The notes beneath the pieces are model-generated. The model had not been told where the DNA came from. It ran no database searches and saw only the letters and a list, made by a program, of their open reading frames with translations. Positions 47,201-59,792 of a stretch of DNA of 64,000 nt are shown piece by piece; position 1 is the first letter of the stretch, and each line of letters begins with the position of its first letter. A program made the position numbers and the translations under genes. The DNA comes from Mikania micrantha (taxonomy: Eukaryota; Streptophyta; Magnoliopsida; Asterales; Asteraceae): assembly GCA_009363875.1 (NCBI GenBank), contig CM018683.1:37779753-37843752 (forward strand), written 5' to 3'.

Positions 47201-47704
47201 GTCAAACACCCCACCCAACTTGATCTTGTCATATCATTTTGGGACGGATGTTAGTGTTTAGGGTGTTGTCAAAGAACTATTTCAAGAGGGTGTTGTCAAA
47301 GAACTAACGATCCAACGAACTATTTACAAAGAACTATTTTGAGGAAAATCTGGGAAATATTCAAAGATAGCATGTGAACGGTCAATAACGGTCAAGAACG
47401 GTCAATAAAATCCTATATTTGAAAAGATGTCCTAGCTAGACTGATTGAGTATAGGTCGCATGCTTGATGATATTTACAGATCTCCTTTACTACTAAGTAC
47501 CTGATTGCTATACTAGTCTACTCGAGTATGACCAAGGCCCAATCATTAGGACTTAGATTTTATTAAATGTTTATTTATTTATTTAATTAAGCATTTATTT
47601 CATTGTTGTACAATTGTTGTGGTTGATCATACTTGTGTGATGAACTTAAGGAATCAATAGGGATTTCAAATTGTTGTATATACAGGAACAAAGAACTGAA
47701 GAAA

Positions 47705-48075
47705 AAATGAGGTAATGGTAGGGGTAAAACGCTTAATTATCATTAACACCAATGTCCTATGCGGATAAGTATGTGGTGGGACTGCGTCTGGGCGGGTTGT
47801 AGGCTCGACTCAGGGGTATGCCCTATATATAAGCATACCGATCTGGATGATACATGTGATGTTAATGAGATTAAGGTTGTTACCCGGGGGTTTAACAAAT
47901 GTTTTGAGTGTATGGTAGGTAAAAATGCTTAACTATCATTAACATCAGTGTCATATACGCATTAGTATGTTGTGGGACGGCGTCTAGGCGGGTTGTAGGC
48001 TCGACTCAGGGGTATGCTCTATATATAAGCATACCGATGTGGACATTACATGTGATGTTAATGAGGTTAGGGTCT
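47705..48075. repeat. Imperfect tandem duplication in LTR-C
   Basis: A unit of about 200 bp occurs twice (from about 47710 and from about 47910). Shared pieces include TTAACTATCATTAACA, TAGGCTCGACTCAGGGGTAT and ATATATAAGCATACCGAT. The two copies are roughly 85-90 percent alike by eye. Confidence 0.75.
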
Positions 48076-48872
48076 TTACCGAAAGAGGTTTACAATTCAT
48101 TTTCAATTACTAAACTATATGAACTCACCAACCATGTGTTGACTTGGTCTTTTTGCATGACTTCTCAGGTGACGAACAGGTCAATTAAGAAGTTTATGCT
48201 TTTGGACTAGGACTTCAGATAGAAGACTTAGTATTTTTGGACCTGCATAATTTTGAAACATCATTATACAATTATTTTGTATATCTTGTATAGTTACAAG
48301 ATAGAAACTTTATGATGTTTATGGTAGATTTACATTGTTAAATTATAAACGATACTGATTTAATTAACTTTGTAATTCTATTCTATTTAGCATTTTTCTC
48401 ATTTATATCATGTGCAATGTAAACAATCTGATCATCACGATTATCACTCACGATATCGCGCCCCGAGAACCTTCCGCCCGACGGGGACTCCGATCCAACC
48501 CCGCCGGCTCGGGGTGTGACACCCCTCTACCCTGGCATGGGGGAGCCTAATGTGACTCAGCCAACACGTCATAGTGTACATTTGGGACACTCCGCTAGGT
48601 ATGGAGGGGATATGGTAGGTCCTAGTATGGGGAGAGCTACAGAGGTCAACCCGCTGCGTGAGGAGAACTACATGCTCTGGTCAGCTATGTTTGAGCAGGA
48701 GAAGAAGGCAAGTCTACTGGTAGAGCAGTTTCAGAGATATGTGGGAGCAGTGACTCTATAGTTGGAGATGACACACAAAGAGATAAAGGAATCTAGGGAG
48801 GCCAGCCAATCATCGAAGTAGAAGGGCTTCTTTGCATCTATGTGGGATTCGATCCGTGGCAAGAAGACTTAG

Positions 48873-49341
48873 AAGATTGATTGTCTGTATTTGTTATGTT
48901 ATTGTATGAGTTATGAGACATTGTATTTTTGGGATTGTATACCCGATATTTTATTTATGAAACGTTGTAATCGTTGGGAGTGTCTCCCAAAACGTTATGT
49001 TGCAAACATGAATGCGAATGATGAAATGATTGAATATGAGACATTGATTTATGATTCATGTGATTTGGTTGTTTGGTTGACATGATATGATACATAATGA
49101 TGGAAATTGTTGAATGAACGTAATGGTATGATGCAAGAATGGTTATTGGACACATGATTGATCGAAAAATTGTATATAATGCAATGGTTTATATTTAACT
49201 CATGATTGGTTGCTTAAATAAATATTTTTATATGTTGAAATTAATATGCTTGCACAATGATACAATAGCGTACTTTAAATAATTGCTCAATAAAGTAAAT
49301 GACAATATGTTTTTCTTTACATGTGAATCATGCAATATAGA
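48873..49341 (+). other. Gypsy-2 spacer between extra ORF and gag
   Basis: About 470 bp, A/T-rich, no ORF of note. It ends CATGCAATATAG just before the gag ATG. Confidence 0.6.
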
Positions 49342-52300
49342 ATGCCGCCTCGATGTGGTCAACGTTTGAACCGTACTAGACCCAATGTAGGAGCAAACCA
49401 AAACCTGCAAGTTGGGAGAAGAAATCCAAGAAACCCACGGAATCCACCGCCACCTCCTCCAGAAAATCTGTGAACCACATAGAGAATCGGGATGAACCTC
49501 TAAACGATGACCCAAACGCGAATAGGAATATGGGGGAGCGTAACATGGAAGATAGGATGACTGACCTGATTACTAGACACATACAGTACGCGATACCAAC
49601 AATAGCAGCCCAGATCAGGGTCGACATGAATGCTGAAAACCCAAACGGCAATGCTCATGGAGCAGGGGGACCGGAAGAGGAACAGGAAGAAACAGAAGAA
49701 AGAAAAGGGTGTTCGTATAAAACTTTTATGGCCTGCAAACCAAAGGATTTCGAGGGAAGAGATGGGGCTGTTGGAGCCATTAAGTGGCTAGAAGATATGG
49801 AGTCCGTTCTGGACATCAGTGACTGTGAGGAAGACAACAAAGTCAAGTATGCAACACACTCTCTGAAGGGATCTGCACTGACTTGGTGGAACACTGTTGT
49901 AAAAAATAGGGACGTAATGCAATTAAGGTCATGAATTGGAAGGCCTTTAAGGATCTGGTTACTGAGAAGTTCTGTCCAATTAACGAACTGGAACGAATTG
50001 AAGCCGAGTTTCTGGCACATTAATTGATTGGCTTGGATCATACCAACTATATTAATCGGTTCAATGAGCTAGCATTTCTAGTTCCACATCTAGTTACCCC
50101 TGAGACCAAAAGAATAGGGAGATACATTTGGGGATTAGCACCTCAAACAAGAGGGTATGTCAGGACAGCTAGGCCATCCACCTTCCAGTCGACAGTAAAG
50201 TTAGGAGGAACACTTACTGATGAAATAGTGAGGTGCGGGAAGATAAACCAGGAGAAAGTAGGTGACAAGAGGAAGTGGCAAGATAATAGGAATGAAAGGA
50301 AGGGAGATCAAAAGTTCAAGAGGTTTGAGGGTAAGGGAAATAATTTTGGAAAGGCAAAGGAGGCAACTACGCCCATACCGGGAAGGAAGATATACCTAGG
50401 AACCAGTCCTAGGTGTGATAAGTGCAAGATACATCATCAGGGTGAATGCAACCCTAAGTATTGTTACAAGTGTAAGAAAACAAGACATCTACTCAAAGAT
50501 TGCAGGGTCAAGGACGTAGCCAGATACTATGAATGTGGGGACACTGGGCATTTAAGGAATGCTTGCCCAAAACTGAAGCGGGATAAGCCACAAAAGGAAA
50601 CGGGAAGAGCATTCGTACTCACCGTGACTGAAGCTCAAAAAGATCCAGAGATGATAACTGGTACATTCTTACTAAACAATCATGTAGCTAGTATATTGGT
50701 TGATACGGGTGCTACTTTTAGTTTTATATCAACAAAATTTAGATCTTTACTTGATAAACAATTTACCTGCTTGAAAGACATATGATAAGTAGAAATAGCC
50801 ACTGGCAAGGTGATAAGTATAAAGGAAATGTTGAAAGATTGTGAATTAATTTTGGAAGGATACGAATTTAAGATCGACCTACTGCCTATTGAACTAGGAG
50901 GCTTTGATGTAGTGATTAGGATGGATTGGTTAGCTATGAATAAGGTAGAACTTAACTGTGAACATAAGACCATAACAATTCCCTTAACTAATGATAAGAA
51001 ACTGGTAGTGGTGGGACATAAGATCAGATAAATACCGCGCATCATTTCGTATGCAAAGACTGAGAAATACTCGAGGAAGGGTAATATAACTTACTTAGCT
51101 TATGTGATCACCAAGAAGGAAGATGCAGTACCCAAGGAAATACTCGTTGTATTAGAATACTTAAATGTATTTCTAGAAGAGTTGCCAGGAGTGCCACCAC
51201 TGAGGCAAGTGGAATTCATAATTGATTTAATCCCCGGAGCAGCACCAGTAGCCAAACCACCCTATCGCTTAGCACCTTCGGAAATGCAAGAAATGGTGAT
51301 ACAAATTCAGGAGCTGATGGATAAAGGTTTCATAAGGCCGAGTTTTTCTCCATGGGGAGCCCTAGTACTATTTGTGAAAAAGAAGCACGGGACACTGAGA
51401 ATGTGCATCGACTATCGTGAGCTAAACAAAGTTACCATAAAGAACCGTTATCCACTACCAAGAATAGACGATTTTTTTGATCAACTACAAGGGGCAAGCT
51501 ACTTTTCGAAGATCGACTTGAGATCAGGATATCATCAATTAAGAGTTAGAGATGAGGATGTTCCGAAAACCGCTTTTAGAACTCGTTCCGGACATTATGA
51601 ATTTATGGTAATGCCATCCGGGCTTACTAACGCACCTGCAGTGTTTATGGAACTCATGAACCGGGTGTGCAAACCATACTTGGATAAATTCGTAATCGTA
51701 TTTATTGACGATATATTAATATATTCAAGGAATGCAAAGGATCATGAGGAGCACCTACGAAAGATGTTGGAACTACTAAGGAGCGAGAAGTTGTATGCTA
51801 AGCTGAGCAAATGTGAATTCTGGATGAGAGAAGTATAGTTCTTGGGGCACATTATAAATGTGGAAGGAATACAAGTAGACCCTTCAAAGATAGAAGTTGT
51901 TAAGAACTCCTACAAAAATAAGAAAATTTTTAGGATTGGCCGTTTATTACAGGAGATTTATTGAAATTTTTCCAAGATAGCACTACCTTTAACTACTTTA
52001 ACACAGAAGAAAGTGACCTTTGAATGGGGAGAAAGACAGCAAGAAGCATTTGACACACTTAAACACAAGTTGTGTAGTGCTCCTATATTATCCTTACCAG
52101 AGGGAAACGAAGATTTCGTGGTCTACTGTGATGCTTCTAGATTGGGACTGAGTTGTGTGTTAATGCAAAGAAATAAGGTAATCGCATATGCATCACGACA
52201 ATTGAAAACTCACGAGAAAAACGATACCACCCATGATCTAGAATTAGGAGCTGTAGTGTTTGCTTTAAAGATATGGAGACACTATTTGTATGGAACAAAT

Positions 52301-53923
52301 TGTGTGATCTACACTGATCTTAAAACCTTACAACATATACTTGATCAGAAAATATTAAACATGAGGCAAAGGAGATGGGTTGAACTTTTAAGTGATTATG
52401 ATTGTGAAATACGGAATCAACTTGGAAAGGCCAATGTGGTAGCAGACGCCTTAAGTCGGAAAGAAAGAGTGCTTCCGTTAAGAGTAAAAGCCCTAAAGAT
52501 GACAGTGGGAATTGACTTGAAGGAAAAGATTCGTAGCGCACAACTAGCCCTTTGACCAAGGAAAATTTAAAAGAAGAATCATTGACTAGAATCGAGAAAC
52601 AGTTTGATGAGGAAGATCAAGGAAGACTGAAAGTATTTAAAGGAATATGGATACCTCTACATGGGGGCATGAGAGAAGTAATTCTGGAAGAAACCCATAA
52701 GTCTAGATACTCAGTACATCCGGTTAGTGACAAGATGTACCATGAGATAAGAGAAAAATTTTGGTGTCCTGGATTGAAAAGATCTATTGCTGAGTATGTA
52801 AGCAAGTGCTTCACTTGCGCAAAAGTAAAAGCGGAGCATCAAAAACCATCAGGATTATTACAACAGGCAGAGATACCTGCATGGAAATGGGAGTAGGTTA
52901 CTATGGATTTTGTGACTAAGTTTCCTCGGACCGTTAGTGGTCATGACTCAATATGGGTAGTTGTTGATAGGTTAACAAAAACTGCACACTTCCTACCCAT
53001 AAGAGAAGACTACAAAATGGAGAAGTTAGCAAAAATATATATGAATGAGATTGTGTCCAGACATGGAGTGCCCATATCAATAATCTCGGATAGAGATAGT
53101 CGTTTCATGTCTAGGTTCTAGCAAATGCTTCAGGAAGTTTTGGGAACTAAAATAAAGCTAAGTACAGCTTATCATCCTCAAACCGATGGGCAAAATGAAA
53201 GAACTATCCAGACATTGGAAGACATGCTGAGATCTTGTGTAATAGATTTCGGAGGGAGTTGGGATACACATTTGCCATTGGTTGAGTTTTCCTATAATAA
53301 CAGTTATCGTACTAGTATCCAAGCTGCACCGTTTGAGGCACTATACGGGAGAAAATGCAGATCACCTTTATGTTGGAATGAGATAGGTGAAAGTCAATTA
53401 GCAGGGCTTGAAATTGTTCAAGAAACGACTGATAAGATTCACAAGATCAAAGAAAGAATGAAGGCTGCTCAGGATCGATAGAAGAGTTACGTAGATAAGA
53501 GATGAAGGCCATTGGAGTTGGACACCGTTGAAGGGTACCGTACGCTTCGGAAAATGCGGGAAGTTGAACCCACGGTATATAGGACCTTTCAAAATTTTGG
53601 CACAAGTGTGACTGGTAGCTTACAAGCTAGAACTCTCATCGGAGTTGGAAGGAATACATGACGTATTCCATGTGTCAAACCTAAAGAAATATTTGGTGGA
53701 CGAAAGTATGATCATACCCTACCGAGAGGCAAAGATCAATAAACAATTACAATTCATGGAGGAACCAGTGGAAATCATGGATAGACAAGTTAAGAAGCTG
53801 AGACGTAGCAAGATACCGATTGTAAATGTAAGATGGGATTCCAAACGAGGGCCCGAGTTTACTTGGGAAAAAGAATCAGAGACGCATAGGAAGTACCCTC
53901 AACTATTCCAAACTACAAGTTGA
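49342..53923 (+). pseudogene. Gypsy-2 gag-pol, many stops
   Basis: Gag starts MPPRCGQRLNRTRPN at 49342, stops near 49470 and goes on shifted: CSYKTFMACKPKDFEGRDGA, WLEDMESVLD. Zinc knuckles CYKCKKTRHLLKDC and YECGDTGHLRNAC (first Cys lost); protease ILVDTGATFSFIS; RT KKHGTLRMCIDYRELN with FIDDILIYS; RNase H YCDASRLGLSC; integrase ISDRDSRFMSRF and DGQNERTIQTLED; tail RWDSKRGPEFTWEKE. Stops or shifts near 49934, 50020, 50783, 51029, 51836, 51920, 52553, 52894, 53119, 53480 and 53610. It belongs to a different subfamily from Gypsy-1/3. Inactive. Confidence 0.9.
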
Positions 53924-53972
53924 CTACGACAAATCAAATTTTGAGGACAAAATTTTTACAAGTTGGGGAGAC
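53924..53972 (+). other. Gypsy-2 polypurine tract
   Basis: AAATTTTGAGGACAAAATTT followed by AAGTTGGGGAGAC up to the 3' LTR. This is a single copy of the module that Gypsy-1 and Gypsy-3 carry twice. Confidence 0.8.
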
Positions 53973-54238
53973 TGTGACAACACACGAATCAGGTTTATAT
54001 TAAAACCTCAGTCATAACATATTTTCTTAGCATGAATTGATAGACACAAATATTAGAAACATAAAGTTAGAGAAAATATGTCATTTAGTTAAAGAGCGAT
54101 AAAGTACACATCCCATAAAAATTTAAAGTAATATATTAATATTTGGATTTTAATTAAAAAGTCTAGTGTTCTTAGAAACATAATCAGATTATGATATACT
54201 TTTGTGACACAACAAAAATAAAACAATGATTTTCTGTA

Positions 54239-54282
<44 letters not shown>

Positions 54283-54386
54283 CATACTTAAATTATTGAT
54301 TATATTATGTATGTAAGACAACACCTAATAAATAAATGTAAATACATAATAATATGTATATATATGTTCACAGTATACATATATAC

Positions 54387-54438
<52 letters not shown>

Positions 54439-57400
54439 TTATTAAGAATATTATAAAGCTAAACACCATCACATAATACATGCATGTGCCATATACATAT
54501 ATAAGCAAATATATATATATATAGACAAACACACACACACACAGATATATATATATATATATATAATACATACAAGTATATGCATAGATTTATTCAAATT
54601 AAAAACACTACAAAACACTTTCCTTACAACACCTCCCACCACCACCAATAACAACATTCCCTACTCTTTTCCACACCCATTCCCATCAAATACTTACTAT
54701 CTTACAAAAAATCTATACATACATATATCTCTCTCTCTCCATATTCTCGCCACACACACACACTCAAACAAGAAAAACAAACAAGTAGGACAAAACTCTT
54801 ATACCACATTTCCTCTTGACCAATCCACCCACTTCTTTTCTTGCATGTTGACCGACCCCGTTGCTCTTTCTCTTCTTCTCTTTAATCGGCAATAAACACA
54901 CCCACCTCACTCATCTCTCTAACACTTCCACTATTCAAGAAAACTCTCTCTTCTTTTCCTCTCAATATTGACGAAGTCCAGCCCCATTTTGGAAGCAAGG
55001 AGTGACGATTAGAAGGCCACAACGAGCTCACAACGCGAGTCAAGGAGTGGTTCGGCACAAAGGTTTGTTGGATAATCACAAAGGCTCAAAATCATGTCCT
55101 ATCTACTCCTCCTTCCATATCAACTCTTAACAGACCCTGAGCACTCGACCTTTAACCAATTTATTCATAATCATGAGAAGGTTATGTTGCCTTAATCACA
55201 TGAACACACATGCATGTGTGAAAACTCGACATTTCCTTAACAAAAACTACGATTTTTGGTACTATAACTCGTACTCATTCAAAAGAAACAATTTTTTATC
55301 TAATGTAAACCCTTAAAATCCATGGGGGACGAGTACTTAGAACCATGCATACACATGCAAGTCTTGCATGTGTAAGTTCATGAGTTTGGAGAATCATAAC
55401 TTCCATTTTGTACTTCTAATAATCCCTAAAACCCTTATACACATTTGATAGGTCATAACCGCCCTAAGAATCATCTTGAGACGTTGTTCACAAGTTCGCA
55501 ACACAAGGGTATGAATCATACCACTCTAAAGCTTAATATCAACGCATGCATGTATGTAAAGATGGAAAATACAACTTTAAGGTGATAATATATGTGTCAC
55601 GATTTTTATGGTCATAATATGCTTGGAAATAATATATAATATACTGGTTGTGACCGTAGATGAATTGTATAATAAGTATTTAAGCAAAACCTAAATTTTG
55701 TGCTTAAGTAAGCCATAAAATAGTAAATATTGTGTTAACAGCCCTTCTGGACAATTGGTTGAACAAAACTGGTCCATAATATTGTAAAAGCATTACACAA
55801 AAATTTGGGGTATTTCTTGATACACTCAAAATAAGTTATAGATTTTACAACATCTCTATAAAACTTGATAAATTCGGTAAAAATGGAATCTGAGTGATAA
55901 AAATTCTTACTACGATTTATCTCAGCTGTAATATATGTTTATAATCAGAGAAAAATAATGAAACTAAAAATAAATGGTTTAATTTAATTATTTGCCATTT
56001 AATATGTTAAAATAGGCTAAAAATGCAAATTAAATTGAATACCGTTCAAAATATGAAATAAATATTTTTCTCAGAATGGTAAACCTGTAGAAATGATCCA
56101 GTAAAAATTTGGTGATTTTTAATAACTGAGATGTTTTTATTTAGATATTTAGTGTATTAAAAAATATTAACATCATTTAAAATAGTAAACGAACTCGAAA
56201 AATTATAAAATTTTTATAGAAGCCTAAAAACACGTTTATTATGCTATACAAAACGTTTTGAAAATTTTAGAGGTCCGAATCATTTACAGTAAATTTTTGA
56301 AAGTTTTAAGTAAATAAAAACGAGTTTTTATACAATTTCCAACTATAAAAATAATAGAGAATGTATAAATATCAATATATCCTGACCCTTTACTGATAAA
56401 AATAAATAGGAAAATTTCTATAAATTTATAAATCCTACATTAGGTAATTAAAATATTTTGTAAAGATAACATAATGGCATTAAAATGATAATATTCATAC
56501 GGCCACCTTTTAAACTCTTACAAGCTATGGTCACCGAAAACCACTTATGTATATACCTATATACATACGTGATAAAACTTAAACTTATGAATTATGTCAA
56601 TTAACTATGCATTTACATGGCGTGAGTCGGTAAATAATTCATATGAAGCATTGATACATCAATATTTTATGGCATGGGTATTCACTAAAAGTCTAAACAT
56701 AAATTAGGCAACTGAACCAATCAAGACTAACCAACATCAAAATGCTTAAAGTAAATGTTTGCAGGTCTACATTTCAATAAAATGCAATATCCATTGATAG
56801 CTAGTCAATATGAGTTATACCATATGCGGGTTCGCAACCGAAGCTAACATGCTGCCTCCCGCCATATCCATCCAAGATATGGCAATGTTGTTTGGTCAAT
56901 TTTGCACTGTTCCGACCTCCAGTCGGGGTGGGCATACGGCGCGCAACAGTGGGGCTTGTCAGGCCCAAATAGTGCTATTCAGAATTACCACGCTAAGCGC
57001 AACGTGCTATTAACGGTTCGAGGTGCGTTTAATGAGGACTTACCTATTTTATGGATGAATGCCACACATATGCATATACGATATTAGCATGTACAAATGT
57101 AACCAAAGTAAATTTGTATGTTGTTCAAAAACAGTTGTATGCAATGTTTTCTCCCCCAAAGGTAGAAAATGTAAAAAGGGGCCGTGAACTCACCTGATAG
57201 TGCAGTTTCCGGTTTTCGTGCGTTCGTGTCTGTGAGTGCTAGCAGTCCTGCTAGTAAGCACCTATAACCATATAGGTGTGAATATGTGTTTTGTGGTGTG
57301 TTGTATCCCATACAACTCCAAGTGTCGGTGTTCTCAACCGAGTGTGTGTGTGTTGTCTAGTGAGACTCGACGAATCATTGGTGACACGTTTGTTGTGTTT

Positions 57401-59787
57401 ATGACCGTCCAATGTGTCATAAGTACAAGTAGGACACTTACATGCATCCTATGACCCTAATCGTACAGATTACCATTTTTGGAAAGTTTTCAGTTTAGGA
57501 AAGTGTGGCTATGAAATCCCATTTCATAAAACTAATACCATTAATATGTTTATAAAATCATGTTTTAACATTTAAAACACACCGTTTGCGCATAAATCAT
57601 TATTTACGCCGTTTTGCCCAAATAAAGTTTCCTAAAATAGCAAGTTCTCATTTAAGAGCTTGTTTTTACAATTCTGAGTTTCTGATATGTTTAGAAATCA
57701 TTCTTAAACATATTTCAAGGATTACAAATCCTCAAAACATCTTAAAACATCAAAAGCCCTATTTTGATTTTCAAAAGTTTCCATAAATAGAGAGTTTATA
57801 CAAAATCATATTTTGACCAAATCAATCACCCAAGTGTGTTTCTAAACACTCCAATATGCATTTGACAACATCTAGACATGTCTAACATGTCTAGATCATC
57901 ACAAATCTAAGATATGCACATAAAAGTTTCCTTTTATGGCAAGTTTCACAAAAACATCATCAAATCAATCATAACTCTACCAAAAACTCGAATCTAACAT
58001 TTCTAAACTATAAAATCGGTAAATCTACAACAATATCCCACAAAATCATCAACAAATTTGTGCTCGATGGTCACATGGAGTTGCTTGTGGGTTTTTACCC
58101 ATTGCATGTACAATCTAACAACTAATAATCAATTAAAACTACCTTAGAGCTACAAATCCAAGCTAGAACAACTTCTGGTGATGGCAAGCTACTGGTTTGA
58201 TGGTCGTTCAAGCTTCTTGACGGTTCTCGACACCTTCCTTGAGCTCCAATGGCTTCCAACACAAAGGAATGGCTTCCAAAGTGATTCCAGGGAGTTTAAG
58301 TGCTGATTACCGGAGGTTTTGGTCTCTTTGCAGGGAAGAAGCTTGGTGATTTGGGGTAAAGGCCGAACAAATGAGTTGGGGATGGTTTTTAATAAAATTT
58401 TGATCTGCGTGGCCTTCGCGTACCGCGAAGGCCGATATGGTATCTTATCGCGTACCGCGATGGGATTCGGGTGTCCCGACTCCCGGTTTTCTTCGCGTAC
58501 GCGAAGCCTTTCGCCAAAGGACCTTCGCGTACCGCGATGAGTCAATTTACTTGTTTTTCGATTTCGATGATTCGATTTCGCTCGTGCTTGATTCCTAACG
58601 TTTATCCTAAACATCCAATGCATGTTTAGCATATAATACAATAATAACACATAAGTTTGATTGATCACCAACGTTCGTGAGACTCGTGCGTTTGTTTCGA
58701 TAATTCCTTGAATTATCTTCGATAGTTTGAGTTCGTTGCTACGAACCGTTTGCATGCTTGATTAACCATAATCAACATGTATTTTCACAATCCAATTGTG
58801 TTTGTGTTTGTGTTTGCCACGCTTGGTTTCCAAAACCAATGTGCAATGTACGATTCGATAATTCCTCGAACTATCGTTTCGCAGTTGTGTGTGTTTGACT
58901 CATCTAATTAAACATAATTAAATGAAATGCAACAAGTATGAATGTGAAATACATAGAGTGTAAGAGTTGTAATTTACCTGAAATTGTCGGGTGTCACACA
59001 ACAAACCATTCATCAATCAGTTAATCAAGCACCATCAATAGCACAGGTGAGTTCATGTGATCCCTTTTCTTTTTACTGTTTTGGGATACTAAAAGCATGC
59101 TCCAAAACTATTTATAAAATTTGTATTTATGTGATAATGAACGTCCGTTTCAAATATAATTGCTTCCCCTAGACATGAAACATAATTTACAGCCATTAAC
59201 TCCGAAGGAGAGCCGGTGGGTGTATGGGTAGTACTACTTGGGGAATCCCCCACGCACAGTGGCTCAAAAGGGTGGCCTTATAAAATAGGGTTGAAACCCC
59301 ACTGAGATTAATGTCTACCGTTGTGGCATATATTCATTTTGACACATTTACACCAAGAGCAGGAACGGGTCTCGTAATGGGAAGTAGATTAAAATGACCA
59401 TGTTGCTGGCTAACATCATAAGAGGCAGACTCCCGGGCATGGCACAAGGTTGGTTGTATTGTTTTTGAATTATCACGTACGTTTATTATTATGCTTTGTT
59501 GTTGTTAATACTATTGTGTCATAATATTAAACTCATGTTCTCACCAACTTTTTAGTTGACGTATTTTTGCATCTCTTTCAGGTTGAATGCTAAGAGTATC
59601 TATGGATCGACTTCTAGAGATGTAGCCTAGCCTTTAAATGGAGTTATTTTATAAATAATCTATGTTTAATGAATAATGTTACATTTGGCCGTGCGTGGCA
59701 TTTAGACAATGGTTGTGTGTTTAAGACTTTAATTGCTTTAATTTACTTTGGGCTATGAATCATTTATGCTATGCTTCCGCTGTGACA
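53973..59787 (+). repeat. Gypsy-2 3' LTR, interrupted by an LTR fragment
   Basis: TGTGACAACACACG to GCTGTGACA. Without the insert (56736-58998) and its CAAC copy it is about 3.55 kb. It differs from the 5' LTR by longer AT and CA microsatellites (54242-54276, 54392-54437, 54531-54542) and by about 60 bp (around 55731-55790) that the 5' LTR lacks. Confidence 0.9.
56736..58998 (-). mobile_element. Reversed, 3'-truncated LTR of the Gypsy-3 family
   Basis: The minus strand begins at 58998 with TGTGACACCCGAC and follows the Gypsy-3 LTR to its position about 40373; the last 460 bp are absent. CAAC at 56732-56735 and 58999-59002 frames it, and the undisturbed site is at about 37421-37440. It has the palindromes (58411-58540), TATA-like TTTTATTAAAA, and the donor at 57193. 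It carries no coding sequence. It could be a truncated solo LTR. Confidence 0.88.
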
Positions 59788-59792
59788 TCGGT

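Larger units (their letters stand above)
38757..48521 (+). mobile_element. LTR-C: third gypsy LTR type, interrupted by Gypsy-3
   Basis: The pieces are 38757-39003 and 46184-48521 (about 2.6 kb). The right end is clear: GGCTCGGGGTGTGACA at 48521, the same style as the other gypsy LTR ends. The left end is set where the Gypsy-2 ORF stops (TGATCTCTACAG) and is uncertain, because no target duplication is found (AACAG left, CCCCT right). It contains CT-rich leader sequence near 46650, donor-like GAG|GTAAAATC (46810), a CATTCG/CGAATG array (46995-47200), a 180-bp imperfect tandem duplication (47705-47890 and 47910-48075) and acceptor GACTTCTCAG (ends 48168). Probably a solo or truncated LTR. Confidence 0.6.
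38387..48872 (+). pseudogene. Gypsy-2 extra ORF upstream of gag, split by LTR-C and Gypsy-3
   Basis: Starts MDAKGKGHSNRGPSSR at 38387: basic, Arg/Pro/Ser-rich, with YSPLPEDAYITSSESEV before a frame change near 38555. The next frame (to 38756) continues basic and Pro-rich (RPTPVMGARPRASVSFRIPR). After LTR-C it resumes at 48522 as PLYPGMGEPNVTQPTRHS, then a coiled-coil-like REENYMLWSAMFEQEKKASLLVEQF; a stop at 48759 and another near 48820 break it before 48872. It has the same position and general layout (low-complexity N-terminus, C-terminal coil) as the Gypsy-1 ORF, but no clear sequence identity. No known domain recognised. Confidence 0.55.
34793..59792 (+). mobile_element. Gypsy-2: chromovirus with extra ORF, target TCGGT, heavily nested
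   Basis: TCGGT at 34793-34797 and 59788-59792 flanks 34798-59787. Plus-strand order: 5' LTR (34798 to about 38190), leader, extra ORF (38387-38756 and 48522-48872, split by LTR-C/Gypsy-3), gag-pol (49342-53923), polypurine tract, 3' LTR (53973-59787, holding an LTR fragment). The LTRs differ much more than those of Gypsy-1. Motifs such as FIDDILIYS and the chromodomain-like tail place it near Tekay/Del. Confidence 0.92.
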
